Source: Viscum album
Lineage: Eukaryota > Streptophyta > Magnoliopsida > Santalales > Viscaceae
Direction of reading: 5' to 3'
NCBI GenBank assembly: GCA_963277665.1
Contig: OY728153.1
Location: forward strand, 271,224,250-271,288,249
DNA: 64,000 nt
The position numbers and the translations under genes were made by a program. Positions 12,121 to 23,830 of this stretch are shown piece by piece. The notes beneath the pieces were generated by a model. That model ran no database searches. It saw only the letters and a list, made by a program, of their open reading frames with translations, and was not told the DNA's origin. Position 1 is the first letter of the stretch; the number at the start of each line of letters is the position of its first letter.

Positions 12121-14400
12121 TTACATGTGATTGAGATATATGTAAAGGACTCCAAAATCATGGGAAAGATTGATTCAGATATTTCCCATGTGCATTGAGC
12201 ATTACCCCTTCCATATTTCACACTCTTAATCTTGAATATATTTCAGATCTTGATAATCATTCTTATGGTTTTTAGTGACAGAATTTATAAAATCTAAGAT
12301 CTATTTTTATTGACTATGAACTATGTACCCTTTGGTGGCACTGCATATGTTTCAAAAAAAAATGGGCCTTTCTGTCAAAAGAAACTTTTATTTGGATATG
12401 CATCATTTTTCTTAGTTGGCCTTACATAATGTAACCACAATAACGGGTTTATCAAATATTGGTCACTTCATTATTATTTAAATTTAATTTCATCCCCTTG
12501 AAAAATTGATAACAATATACAAGAATCTTTATATTAATGTAGTAATTCATGTATTTTTGACACATTAACATTATCTCAATATGAAATTCTTCAAGACCAT
12601 GGTTTACACATTTACCTCACCATATTTTCCAAGAAACATGAAATAACCTTAGATCACACGACCACATATCATATACTATTTCCATTTTTGGTCATACTCA
12701 TATGAACAATGAAACTACATACACCATGCACGTTTGGGATATACCTTCTTAGAAATACCATTCTTCTAATTTTTTGGAAATCATTATTGGAAATATTCTC
12801 ACTCCATTCATGTACCTTTATTCATAAACCGAACTCTGTGCTTTGGAAAATTTGAATCTCCATAAAATTTATTTTGATTTTAATAATAGAATGTCAAACT
12901 TCTAAGAACTCTTTTTCCTGACTATGCAATACACGCACCTAGAGGCCTTGTATAAATTTTTTCTATATAACAAGCATTTCATTCAAAAGATTCCACTATT
13001 TGGAAATGTAGTATATTCCAATATTTTCCAATCATAATACATCCCACACAATGGGTTTTCTCAAATAATGGTAATTTTTTTTATGAAAGTTGTCCTCTAA
13101 TTATTTTATCCATTTTCCCATATCATTCTTCCAATAAAAAACATTCTAAATCACCGTTTACAATTTCCCCTTCTATACTTAAACATGTGATTATGATTCC
13201 AAATAAATTACCAATAATTTGGGTGTTTCTTAAACCTTTGGTCAATGATAAAGAACTTAAAATTATATCCACATAATGTATTCACTGCATAACTTAAAAC
13301 TATACAGTACAATGTCCTCACTACATGACATAAAACTGTACAGTACAATGTCATCACTCCATGACTAAAAATAGGAAAGTACAATATCCTCACTCCATGA
13401 CTTAAAACTGTATAGTACAATGTAATCACTGTGTGACTTAAAACTATGTATCATGATAAAAAAAATTCCCCTTTCATAAAAATTTTAACCATTCCTCATA
13501 CACCAAATTTGTGTTGATGTGGTTTTCATATATTTGACATATGTTTTCATAGATAAACCTTTTTCGTAAAATCCATTTCCTAGAAAAAACCACCCACTGT
13601 GGTCTTAAGTCACCCAAATCATATTTTCCTGAGTCTAGCAGTAGTAAAACATTAAACTTCCAGGATAATTTTTTACTATGTTGGGCATGCCCCAAGAGGC
13701 CTTTTATACCATTTACCTACATAACATGCATTTCAGTCAAAAGAGGCCACTATTTCTCTATGCAGCATCTTCCCTAATCGGCCCTATAGAACAAAACCCC
13801 CATAATGGGTGTTTCAAATAATGTTAACCTCATTCATGTAAGGAACTTATATTATTTTTATACAAGTTTTAGATTTGGTTACCAAAAAAATAATGACTCA
13901 AGATTCCCCTTGGAAATATTTGAAGAATATTAGACAAATTCATAGCAACTGAGTCTTATTTGGGATATAATTTCAAAATTTATGGTCAAATTTGTTTGAA
14001 CATAAACAATATCCCTTTATATTCAAACATACATGTATCTAAAATATTAACAATGAGAGACGTGGTACTCACCAAATTGGGAACCCACAATGGGCTCTCT
14101 GGAGAAAAGTTGACTCTCATCTTAATAAACATACATTTTATATGGTTTAGGTAATATTGAGAGATAAAAAGTCAAAAGATAAAAATATTGTGGGGTTTTC
14201 TTTATAACCATATTAAAAATAAAACTAAACTTACTGGAGCCATTGCCTTAGGTAAAAAAGAATCTAACATGAATTAAAACATATATGATTGAAGACGAAA
14301 TTCATCTCATTAATGAGTAAAAAAAGTCACAGATGAGCATTATAAAACTAGAGTCTATATTCTATCAAATATAAAAAAACGTTTTCTACAAAAATTCTCA
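12121..14400. other. AT-rich spacer with three diverged copies of a ~170-base segment
   Basis: No recognisable gene. Three related segments lie at about 12296-12480, 12904-13080 and 13666-13840. Each has a GGCC-containing opening, a GTCAAAAGA-like block, a pyrimidine-rich middle and the closing phrase AATGGGTTTTCTCAAATAATGG (second copy), AATGGGTGTTTCAAATAATG (third) or AACGGGTTTATCAAATATTGG (first). Unit spacing is about 600 and 760 bases. An open minus-strand frame at 13474-13695 overlaps the third copy and resembles nothing I know. The 36-bp array at 13247 sits between copies two and three. Confidence 0.6.
13247..13450. repeat. 36-bp tandem repeat, about 5.6 units
   Basis: Units start at 13283, 13319, 13355, 13391 and 13427, exactly 36 bases apart, with a weaker unit at 13247. 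Typical unit: CACTACATGACATAAAACTG followed by TACAGTACAATGTCAT. Units differ by a few substitutions each and keep the 36-base register, except the first, which is shifted by one base inside. Confidence 0.9.
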
Positions 14401-17400
14401 TTTGGTTAATAAGCTCTTGATCCCCATAAACTTCATGTTTATGTTCTTTTATTTATCCAACTTTGTTCTCTTCAGCATGACGAGGTGCTTCCTTAGCATA
14501 TACAATGGCCTTTTCACCATCCTTCTAGACTTATTCTTTTGAGTTAGGTAGCTGGTCAAGCTCCGATGTGATAATATCTAATTCATGTTTAAGACCTATA
14601 TACTAAATAGTTTTTTAATCTTTTATATAAGTAATTTCCACTTTAAAGTATGATTTTTCTCAGCTCTGGACCGTGCTACTTGGAATTTTTCAGTATTGAT
14701 CAATAGTTTATTTTTATCAGATATTTCCGAAGCTTCTTCTATTACTCCCTCTTTTAGATAATATCATTCACTATTGTATAAATTTCAAGGTATTCAAAAC
14801 CGTCAAATGCCATCATGATATATAGAGATGAATGTCATGGAATTATTAAAGGCAGTTACTCAAGGGGAATTTTAGATATTATCTTCTATATATTTTTCAA
14901 TACCCTGCGACGTGAAAGTTGAAGGGCCTTTTGTAGTTATGGATCCAATTCTGAATCACTGTCATAAGGAAGGACGTATTCTGGTATTAAGGAACATAAG
15001 TAATATTCATGTTCTTATCCATCCTTGATAGTGGTTGTTTCACCTTCAAATACTATTCGAGATGATATAGATGCTTCACCTCCATACCTAACCCATGAAG
15101 TTGATAGCCCTATATGATGAAATAAATTAATTTTATGGTTCTTTTCAAGGGATACATATTGATTAAAATCACAATATCAGTATCTCTTACTTAATATTAG
15201 GTCGGTATAATGAGAAGACTCCTCCCCAATATTCTGAGTTTCAACAATTTTGTTTGATTTCTCTCGGTTGGGAATGCTCTCTTTAATTTTCTTATGTATG
15301 TCAGAATGAATCATAAGAAGATATTCTATCTCAATATTCACCTAAACCAATGTATCTGGAATGGTAGTATTTAAATTAATGTCAATGCTTCCTTCTTGCA
15401 TCATCGCATCATCAATTTATTAATATGGAACTACATATTTCATTCAATCATTGTTATAAATTTAACCATAAAAAAGATTAATAGGAAAAATATTGAAAAC
15501 TCACATCCAAGTGATTCTAAACTGGCAACTTCAAAATATTTTTAAAACATTTTTTATATTAAATGGTTCTAATAATTCCTCAAAATACATGCCATGTTTC
15601 ATCATATCATTTACTAATATCCCCTATCGATGGATCGCCTCACCTATGGGAGCACTCGTCGTGTTTTCTTCAAAACCTTAATCCAACAACCTTAGAGCCC
15701 AAAAAGCATCCTCGAAAATAGTTTTGGGGTCAACATGAGTTGTATCATGACGTTTTAGTGAATGTGACAAACCTTAAGTATCACAAGATAGAAGTGAGTT
15801 TTTGTAACATTTATTGTCTTATAATGAATTGTTGATTTACCAGAGGTCTCCTCTTTTAAGATAGTAGGAGCCAGAGCAGTGATGGGAACTAACGTTGGTT
15901 CTTTTGGCCTCAATGCCTCTTCAACAACCACCGGGTTAGGAAGAAGTTGTACCTATTTAGAAGTACCCTCGAAAGTTCCTCAAAGCTTTTCAGTATTTTC
16001 TTTTATATAAGAAACAGAAGAAGATCCTACAATTCAATGAATTTTATACTTTTTTTCATGAATAAGGCTCAAATTCATGTTACCAGGATGACTTACCAAT
16101 ACTAATAAAATGTTTAACCCTAGCGTTCTTTCTTTTTTGTTTTTGTTTCTTTTTCTAATTAGGAGAATTTTAATCATCGTCTCCAAAAATAGATATTAGA
16201 GACTGTAATACCATTTCTATATCATCCTCCACGGCCTCTTGTCCTAGAGATATTTTTCTAAAATCAAGGGATGATCTAGTAGATCCAAGAGCTATGTCAC
16301 CAGCGCTATATCATGGAGATGGAATATCAGTTGATTTTCCTTTTAACATTTACAAGTTAAGATGCTATATCATATGAGTAAAAATTATTTGAATAAATTC
16401 AAATTAAAAAGTAAAAGATAATTTGAGAAAAAGGAAACGTATATTATTAGGATCCACAAAATATCACCATTCTTCATCTAAAAAAAGATCAATCCCTTCA
16501 GTGGTACCACGATCTATCGTTTCGTGCACCTGCGTTGGGATGGAAATTGATTCTTCAGTTTCATATATGACAATTTCCATCTCTCAGATGTATGTTCACA
16601 CTTCAATTAGATTTTTCATAAATAGAATATTAGAAGAGGCCCGAAGATCCCCTATTGTTGGAATATGAAACCCTTAGCATAGATTGGTCCACGTGGTTTA
16701 ATCTTCATAATTTACAGTTTTCTATATATGAATAGCCTTTGGTCTTATATATTCATAGTACACACCAGAGGGTTATTGATAGGATCTTACATTCTTGGAT
16801 TTATGTTTCTTCCCAATACCAACAGTCATAGATGGGGATGATAAAATTGGACTCATCACTCTATGGAATGATTTTGACTAGATCTCCATGGTATATTCTC
16901 AGTAGAGATTTATGAGGTGGCTCTTTTAACTCTAATAGGTGGATTATATCTTTTAAGAGTCTCTTTGGTGAATTTGAAGCCTCATCACCTCCACCCTATA
17001 AATCTAGTGAGTTGGCCCCCAACAACGAAGAATTACCTTCCAAGCAAAGGGGTTCCTTCTTACTACCTCTCTTTATCCCCACTTGTTAAACTCACCTTTC
17101 CATAATGTTGGCCAAAAAGTGTTAGGTTTACCTCTCTTATCTATCTTGGGAATGCAGGTTGGATGAGTACAGGTGGGACCTTTTTCTTTCATCAATACTA
17201 GGAATATTTCAATCTACTCTTCTGGATGAATATCCTATCTTGTGTGGGACTTCATTCTAGTCATATTCTTGAGTTTATAAAATATTTTCGCCCACTCATG
17301 AACCAAGGCTACTGTCTTATCTGAGTCATTTCATGTCACCTTGGGAGGAACAAAATCATCATATATATCTCCAAGGATTGGAGCTCCAGATATCTTATAG

Positions 17401-18089
17401 ACATCCAACTAATGGATACTGACTTCTCTATCTGTCAAATGAAATTAGTTAGTTTTTGGACTCAATCGACTTAGAATCTTAGGCAAAAAATCATCAATCT
17501 TATATGCATAGGTGTTCCCAACCCATACAGCCTCATAAATACCAACACCTTTTATTTCATCTATAAATTACGCACACATCTTGTGCACACAATATGCCTA
17601 CATCCATGCTGGTTTTACAACCCCTCCTGAGTAGAAATCCCAACTTTCCTTCCAGCCTTAAGATTGATCTGTCTGAGAATCTTGAAAGATGGATGAATAA
17701 CAGTGTGGCTGCAACTCTGGAGTGTGAGAATTCAAATATAGATCACATGGGTTGTGATGCAATATATGAGGCTTATTTTGTGTTCCAACATTATTATATG
17801 AACCCACAACAGAAACATTGGAAAATGGGAAATTATAATAGTCTTGAAACCCAGAAAGTGGATTATAGTTCTTCGGTTCTGGATTTTTAACAACATGAAG
17901 ATGGCCATAACTATAAGGCGAAAAATTAGTGCTCCATGGAATATTGAAGAGATATTTATTTAGATATTTTTCGAATTCTAGGAGAGTAGTATCATTTATG
18001 TCAAATTATTTCTGATAAAAAACCATTATCATGTCAACAATATACTTACTAGACAATTTATAATCAGTTTTGATTCCTTGGGGAGCCAT
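14395..18089 (-). pseudogene. Plant mobile domain (PMD) protein gene, decayed
   Basis: Starting at the ATG at 18089, one minus-strand frame runs about 385 codons (to about 16930) with only about 11 stops, far fewer than such AT-rich DNA gives by chance. It begins MAPQGIKTDYKLSSKYIVDM, passes an acidic/aromatic stretch, then (17340-17560) gives GVGIYEAVWVGN, FLPKILSRLSPKT, HLTDREVSIH and YKISGAPILGDIYDDFVPP. This fits the PMD (aminotransferase-like) pattern GIYEA...T-x-TFHLxxxEVSIxLxDV...GxPILG. Further coherent stretches follow: EMEIVIYETEESISIPTQV near 16510-16590, and a C-terminal region (14400-15420) with SDSELDP and Lys/Glu-rich, coiled-coil-like sequence. PMD proteins occur as host genes and inside plant transposons. 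Frame shifts appear below 16900; the 3' end is approximate. The family call rests on remembered motif shape. Confidence 0.6.
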
Positions 18090-18540
18090 TGAACCTACAA
18101 AGTGGATGAAAAATAAACATTAATTAAAGTCCATTTATTTATGTTTTGACAAAGAAATTGATAAAATATTGACAAATTCATTAAGGTGTGAATGTATGAA
18201 CAAGGAACACAAGTATAAAACTGGCACGCTAGTCTGGCTCCCCAATTATACCATAAAAATAAAAAACATAAAGTAGAATCACGACTAAATAAAAGCATCT
18301 AAGTGAAAGGAACTACTAAACCGAGAGCTAGATTTCTGTAATTTGGGAGAATTTTCGTACAAGTGTAGCCGATATATATATGTGATGAAAGTTACATTGC
18401 ACACTGCAACTTGTGCACCATATCTTTTGAGCCTATTTACCTTACGCACTACGAATTGCTTGCCACAATACCTACTTTTTTCTTATTCATTACATTAAAT
18501 CAGTGTAGGATCCTCTTTTTATTCCAGATCCAATTCTGAG
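18090..18540. other. No gene recognised upstream of the PMD relic
   Basis: AT-rich sequence that would hold the promoter of the minus-strand PMD relic. No convincing minus-strand TATA box with a fitting distance was picked out. A 67-codon minus-strand frame at 18095-18298 has no recognisable features. Confidence 0.4.
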
Positions 18541-18544
18541 GGGT

Positions 18545-18557
18545 GGGGGGGGGGGGG
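18545..18557 (+). repeat. Run of 13 G
   Basis: Thirteen consecutive G preceded by GAGGGGT, followed by TTAGCACTC. Conspicuous in DNA this AT-rich. It lies just before the LTR-like region and could be the remains of a purine tract, or a site prone to sequencing length error. Confidence 0.7.
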
Positions 18558-18781
18558 TTAGCACTCTATTCCTTCATAGAGTCTATAAATGACAAAGGGA
18601 AATAACATAGAAAAAATAGGATAAATAGATAAAGAAAATTAATATTTTCAAAGGATTGAACATTGGATCACCATAATCTATCCAAAACACTATTGGCATG
18701 CAAGGTACATGCCCATCAAAATTGGGAATGTAATCCACCCACACACCCAATTTTGTTTTCTCCCAGAGTCCTATTTTTTCT

Positions 18782-18806
18782 TATAAATAGACCCCTGGGG
18801 GCTTCA
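18782..18806 (+). promoter_or_regulatory. TATA box in Tat-like LTR
   Basis: TATAAATAG followed by ACCCCTGGGGGCTTC, a layout typical of plant LTR core promoters. CCCAATTTTG and similar upstream elements were not analysed further. Transcription would run to the right, away from the PMD relic. Confidence 0.6.
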
Positions 18807-20222
18807 TTTCTATGAACAAATTTTCCTAAAGCTTAATTGCTCCTCTAGTCGCCCTAATGCTTCATCCAAGTCTTCTAAAACATCCAAGGTAGTTCATTAA
18901 CACATAAAGAGGAGTAATTGAATGCATATCATAGAACATAAGTACTTTTTGTGCTTGAAATCCATAACACTTGCGTGCCTAAAGATCCCAACCTCCCTAA
19001 ATTATAAAAACTTTCATTCCACCAATTCACCTCAAATGAACTTGAGCACCCCACATTGGGGAATACCTATGAATACAAATGAAGGCTCAAGTCAGGTCTC
19101 ACCCAGGTATTAACATCCAGGCAGTTTATCACTTAAATTAATATAAGGTCACTGAAGCTTACTTGCACCCCCATACTTTCATGCCATTATCTACTTGGGA
19201 ACCCCTATTTGATTCACCTATTATTTTATGTATACAATCCATTAAGCCATGCTCAATTTCATTCATGGAAAGGGTTATTATTCCTTGGATCCCAAGTCTG
19301 AATGGGATTCTGTAGAGACCTCTACCAAAACCTTTAGACTTATAAATCCATTGGGAATGGAAAATCAGCATGTCTCCTAATTGGGTTTGTATGCGTGAAG
19401 TCAGAGGTTTCCCACATTTGTTTCACAATGGGGTTAAGATTCATGGATTTTATGTGGGTTTGTATATCCACAATCACATGGAAAATTCTCCCATGAACAG
19501 TATTGGGATGTCCTTGGTTTTAAGGTCAAGAGTTTGTCTTTTATCCTCCCCTTTTCATCTCTAAGACCTGGATCCTCAGGTCTCTTATAGGGAAGGTATG
19601 GTTCTCACATTATATTATATAGAATAATATGATAAGTCTTAATCCCCTATCGGGATCCACTTAGGTATCCATCCCGATGTAATCCCCTAACCTTTCAAGT
19701 AGGAGTTTTCAGACTTTCTCCTCTCTACTTACTTTACCTTTACTCATTCAATTCATTAGACCCTTTTCCAAGGTCATGAAAACATAGGGAAGGTTTGTTT
19801 CCTCTCCCTCTTCCCCGGACACCTTTCTCTCATCCACCATCACTGTCATAGGCATTTCCTCTTCCTCCAACAGAGGAGGAAATGTGTGGGTGTACTTGTT
19901 GAATCTTTCTTGTCCTCTTGTTTCTCACACAGATCATGACTCATGTGAGCTTATCAATTCATGATGATTACAACATTTTCAAAAACACCCATGATGAATG
20001 AACTATGAGAACCCATATTCCAATAATAATTGGGATACATTGGAAGCCTTATAAGGTCTCGATATCATTGGATATGATCTTTAAGAATCCAACCATAATT
20101 CCATTAATATGACCATATTACTTAGGAATAATCCCAAAATTAAACCCCCAAAACATGAAGGCATCTTTTTAAGAAGTAAGCTGAAAATCATTCTCTCAAA
20201 GGACTATACTCTCATGTAAGAC

Positions 20223-20575
20223 TTATCGAACTACGTGGGCTTTGATTCCAATCGAAATTGATACATAGGAAGCCTCCTTGAGTATCAAACCCAACACTTC
20301 ATATCATCCCTATTCTCCTTGGCCCATATTCTCAATAGTGTCTAATATTACATAGAAACCCATATTCATTCAATGTTGATTAGGTTGTTTCAACATAAGT
20401 CCCACAAAAAACCTTGACTAATCACAATTCACTTATATTTCCTTACCATGTGACATTAAACTATACGGTTAGGTCCTTATCACATGACCATAAATGGTAT
20501 TATGTGTCCTATTATGTGGCACCAAACTACGAGGGTTCTGATTCCGTTCACAAGGATTCGTAGGTAGAAAATTTT
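20223..20575 (+). repeat. Two copies of the AACTACGTGGG / GATTCC motif
   Basis: First copy 20229-20273: GAACTACGTGGGCTTTGATTCC, 12 bases on GATACATAGGAAGCC. Second copy about 20523-20570: AAACTACGAGGGTTCTGATTCC, then GGATTCGTAGGTAGAA. They lie about 295 bases apart in direct orientation. In plant Tat-type LTRs one such motif usually sits near the U5 end; a pair suggests an internal duplication. Confidence 0.65.
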
Positions 20576-20631
20576 ATGGTAATCACCCTAATATGAAAAC
20601 AATATTTCTTCTCCCTGGAAAAAAATAAATT

Positions 20632-20652
20632 CCAGTGTTCCCAACTGGGTGG
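20632..20652 (+). other. Possible primer binding site after the Tat-like LTR
   Basis: CCAGTGTTCCCAACTGGGTGG resembles, allowing transitions and one inserted base, the TGGCGACTCCACTGGGGA-type site used by Tat elements. It lies at the place expected for a primer site. Decay makes a firm call impossible. Confidence 0.35.
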
Positions 20653-23429
20653 CTTAAAAACCAGTATCATTACAATGATTAAAACAATCTCTTAGTAGTA
20701 TATAAGACGATACCATTAATGAATAACGTTGAATATATATGGATATCTCCATCAATAAAGAACCTAGAATACATAAGGATGATTCTAAATTTCCCACATG
20801 TTAATATGTGATAGAAAATTATAAGGGAAACATATGTTATACTTGGTGAATTAATAAGGATTCATGAAAAATATTAAATAAATAAAAAGAGTTCTGGAGT
20901 AGAAAATAATTCCCCACAAAAGGGTGTGTTGAGTTCGACCACCCATCCTCTCGACCAATCCATGTGATTATGTATAATAATGTTCAAATATAATAAGAAC
21001 CTTACTTTGGAATGTAGGACCCTTTTTGATATTGAACTGTTGGATATTTCAACTTCCCTAAATAAATCTAATGGAAACTTCTCGGAAGTAGTGATTCTTA
21101 AACTAGAACACAAGATTCAAAGAACTATAAAACAACTGCGTATTATATATTATTTATGTAGAGGTTAAATTTATAATTTTGGAAATTTTAATTTATTAAA
21201 ATAATTTCTTTTTGGAAAAATCAAGAATAAAATTTTTACATATACTATATCTATTATGGAATCATCATGATATAAGAATGATTTCAAAATGTATGAAACT
21301 TTTTTCAGATTTCAATACGTATTTTAGGATTAAAATAATTTATTTAAAAATCATATTTTGAATTTATAAATCCATGCTTGATATTTTGTAGCCCGATTGT
21401 ATTTCATTCTAAAAAAACTATTTTTGGTTTTCCGCATTTAATTAAGTATTTACAAGATTTTGTAAGGTTTTTTGTTTTATTTATGTCACATAAGTATATT
21501 TTTATAGTTTTAGACTAATAAATTTCATGTGAACCAATACCATTCCTATTTTTACCCAAACCATATTTTTTTACATAAAAATTTATATTTCTCTAAAAAC
21601 TATTTTTATGCATTATAGATTAATTATTATTTAATTATTCTTTACAATTTTTTAAATTAAAAATAAAAATATTTATTCTATATTTTGAATCATCATGTTA
21701 ATATTATTTAATATTGTAATTTTTTTTTATAAAAATAGGTTACCAATGTAAAATTCAGTCACCATGATAATGGGTAGATTGATTAAAAGGCATCAAAATT
21801 AAGATATATGACTAGAAAATATCACAAAACGTGCCTATGAATTGGTGGATTCATTTATTATAGACATTAATTTTCCATTTTAAATTGTTATATATTTTTA
21901 GTCTTCTTGAATTGAATATGAAATTTTTTTTGTTAATAAATTCTGATTTAATAAAATCCCACCCTTCCCATCTATAAAGGTAACCCTCTTATTCCCAAAA
22001 AAACCAACACATTTCCTTAATAAATGAATTTAATACATACCCATATTATATTCCTTATAATCTAATTTTATAGTTGGAAACCTAGGATCCCAATAATTAG
22101 TCTCATACCTCTCATTTCTAGGAGGCCCTTTAAGGGGAAATTACAGCCATTATTGTATGTGTTGTATTCTCCTAGATCATTATTTTAAAATTTATTCATC
22201 TAAATCATCATTGTTTTGATTTATAAATTTAGTGAAATGATTTTAAACATTTATATTCAGTAAAATTTATATTATTACTATATTATAATGTGTTCTTACT
22301 CATTTATTTGTTATATTATGTTTATGTTTTGGTTATTTTTAACACCTAAATGGATATTGTTCTAATGTTTTCAACATGAATAACATTTATTACATAAATA
22401 TTGATAACAGTATATAATAAGTATGAATTTATAATGTATTAATAATTTTATAGTTATAGTATCTCAAATTATATCCACCAATATATTAAATTATATTATT
22501 AATTTTATAATCATTGGAAAACATTATTTTGAAGTGTTATTTTAGAACATTCGCAATTAGTTTCATGAAATAAATAAGTGACTCTAGAAATATATCAGAT
22601 ATATCTAAATTTTTTTATTAAAATTATAAAGGTCATAAATAAGTTAACAAGAGTCTATGATTGAAGCTTCCAACCTAGTGGATGCATGGAAAATTTAATA
22701 AATAAATCAAAAAAATTTATTCAAACAAGAAACAATTAATATATTCACATAGAAGAATTAAAAATTAATCGAATAAAGAAAATAATTATAAAAAAATATT
22801 CTATATATTCCTAATAAAAATAAATTTATTATACAATGATTATGAAGACATCTGATCAAGAATATGTCTGAGGTAAGGATTTATTATCAAATCAATCATT
22901 GAATTAGATATGGTTTATGTCTAAATTCCTCTTTGAAAAATTTATATGTTATTTGTCTATAATAACCCTTACATCTTCTTTTAATTTTTTCATTTTTTTC
23001 TTTCTCATGACATTTTCTTATATCACCTCCCTTTCATTTATAAATCAACCAAATGGATGCTTGTAATTGGAGATGACTTTATATCTTAGTTATAATCTAT
23101 ATTTTTTTTATGTTTATACATATTCCTTATATTATATTAATAATATTATAAATTAATTTTCTATTTTATTTTATTTTGCTTACTATTGTTATAAGAGTAA
23201 ATAATTTAATTTTTTCCACAAGGGTTATTCTGGTGTGAAATAATATATATTGTATTTTTTGAAAGAAAACATTTTTTAATCGCCACTATATTTTTTATTC
23301 ATTATGAATATTACTTTCCATGTCTTTGTGGTTTTATTAGGTAATTTATATTTCCATATTTTTTGAATTTTTCATTTAGTGAATAAAAATTATCAAAATA
23401 AAATGATAATTTCGTAAATTTTCAATGAA

Positions 23430-23531
23430 ATATTCTAATGGTCTTACAATGGCCCTTCTCATTAATGTAGACATCATTTATTTTTATTTTTAATAGGGAT
23501 ATTCTAATGGTCTTACAATGGCCCTTTTCAT
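23430..23531 (+). repeat. 33-base direct duplication, 69 bases apart
   Basis: ATATTCTAATGGTCTTACAA followed by TGGCCCTTCTCAT at 23430-23462 recurs at 23499-23531 with a single C/T difference. The near-identity stands out against the decay of the surrounding sequence and suggests a fairly recent local duplication. Confidence 0.9.
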
Positions 23532-23673
23532 GATACTCAATTTATTCCATGGGTGATCTAAGATATAATGGGATTATGATTGCATCCAACTTCTTATAGA
23601 ATATATATGAATTTTTTTCAATATATGAGGGGTAGGTATATTTTATCCCTTTAGTAATTTGGGTAATATTTTA

Positions 23674-23830
23674 TATCCCATCATAAAAGGATATGGAATG
23701 TTTGTGGGTATCTGAATTCCAAAAGGTTAAGCGGTGTATGTGGTTATCCCAAATCCAAAAGGATACGTGATATGAATAGTTAACTCAAAATCACATGGTT
23801 ATTGGAAGATGGTTATCCAATTCCATTTTA
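23674..23830 (+). repeat. Imperfect 35-36-bp tandem repeat
   Basis: Units begin at 23674, 23709, 23745, 23781 and 23814. The pattern is TATCCCAAATCCAAAAGGAT followed by ACGTGATATGAATAGT. Units one to three match best around TATC...CAAAAGG; the fourth is weaker and the fifth is cut short. A further diverged unit may start near 23644. Confidence 0.7.

Larger units (their letters stand above)
18540..20631 (+). repeat. Tat-like Ty3/gypsy LTR (single copy seen)
   Basis: Richer in GC than the DNA around it. It holds a TATA box with the phrase ATAAATAGACCCCTGGGGGCTTC at 18783, a downstream leader rich in CTTAATTGCTCCTC, and near the end two copies of the motif AACTACGTGGG...TTTGATTCC...TACATAGG. 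The motif is common in the U5 part of plant Tat-lineage LTRs. A primer-site-like sequence begins at about 20632, which sets the right edge. The left edge is not defined and no partner LTR was found in the window, so this may be a solo LTR or a 5' LTR whose element has decayed beyond recognition. Confidence 0.5.

Noticed and set aside
17594..17890. Plus-strand open frame of 98 codons
   Set aside because: Antisense to the PMD relic, which reads through here on the minus strand with the better coding pattern.
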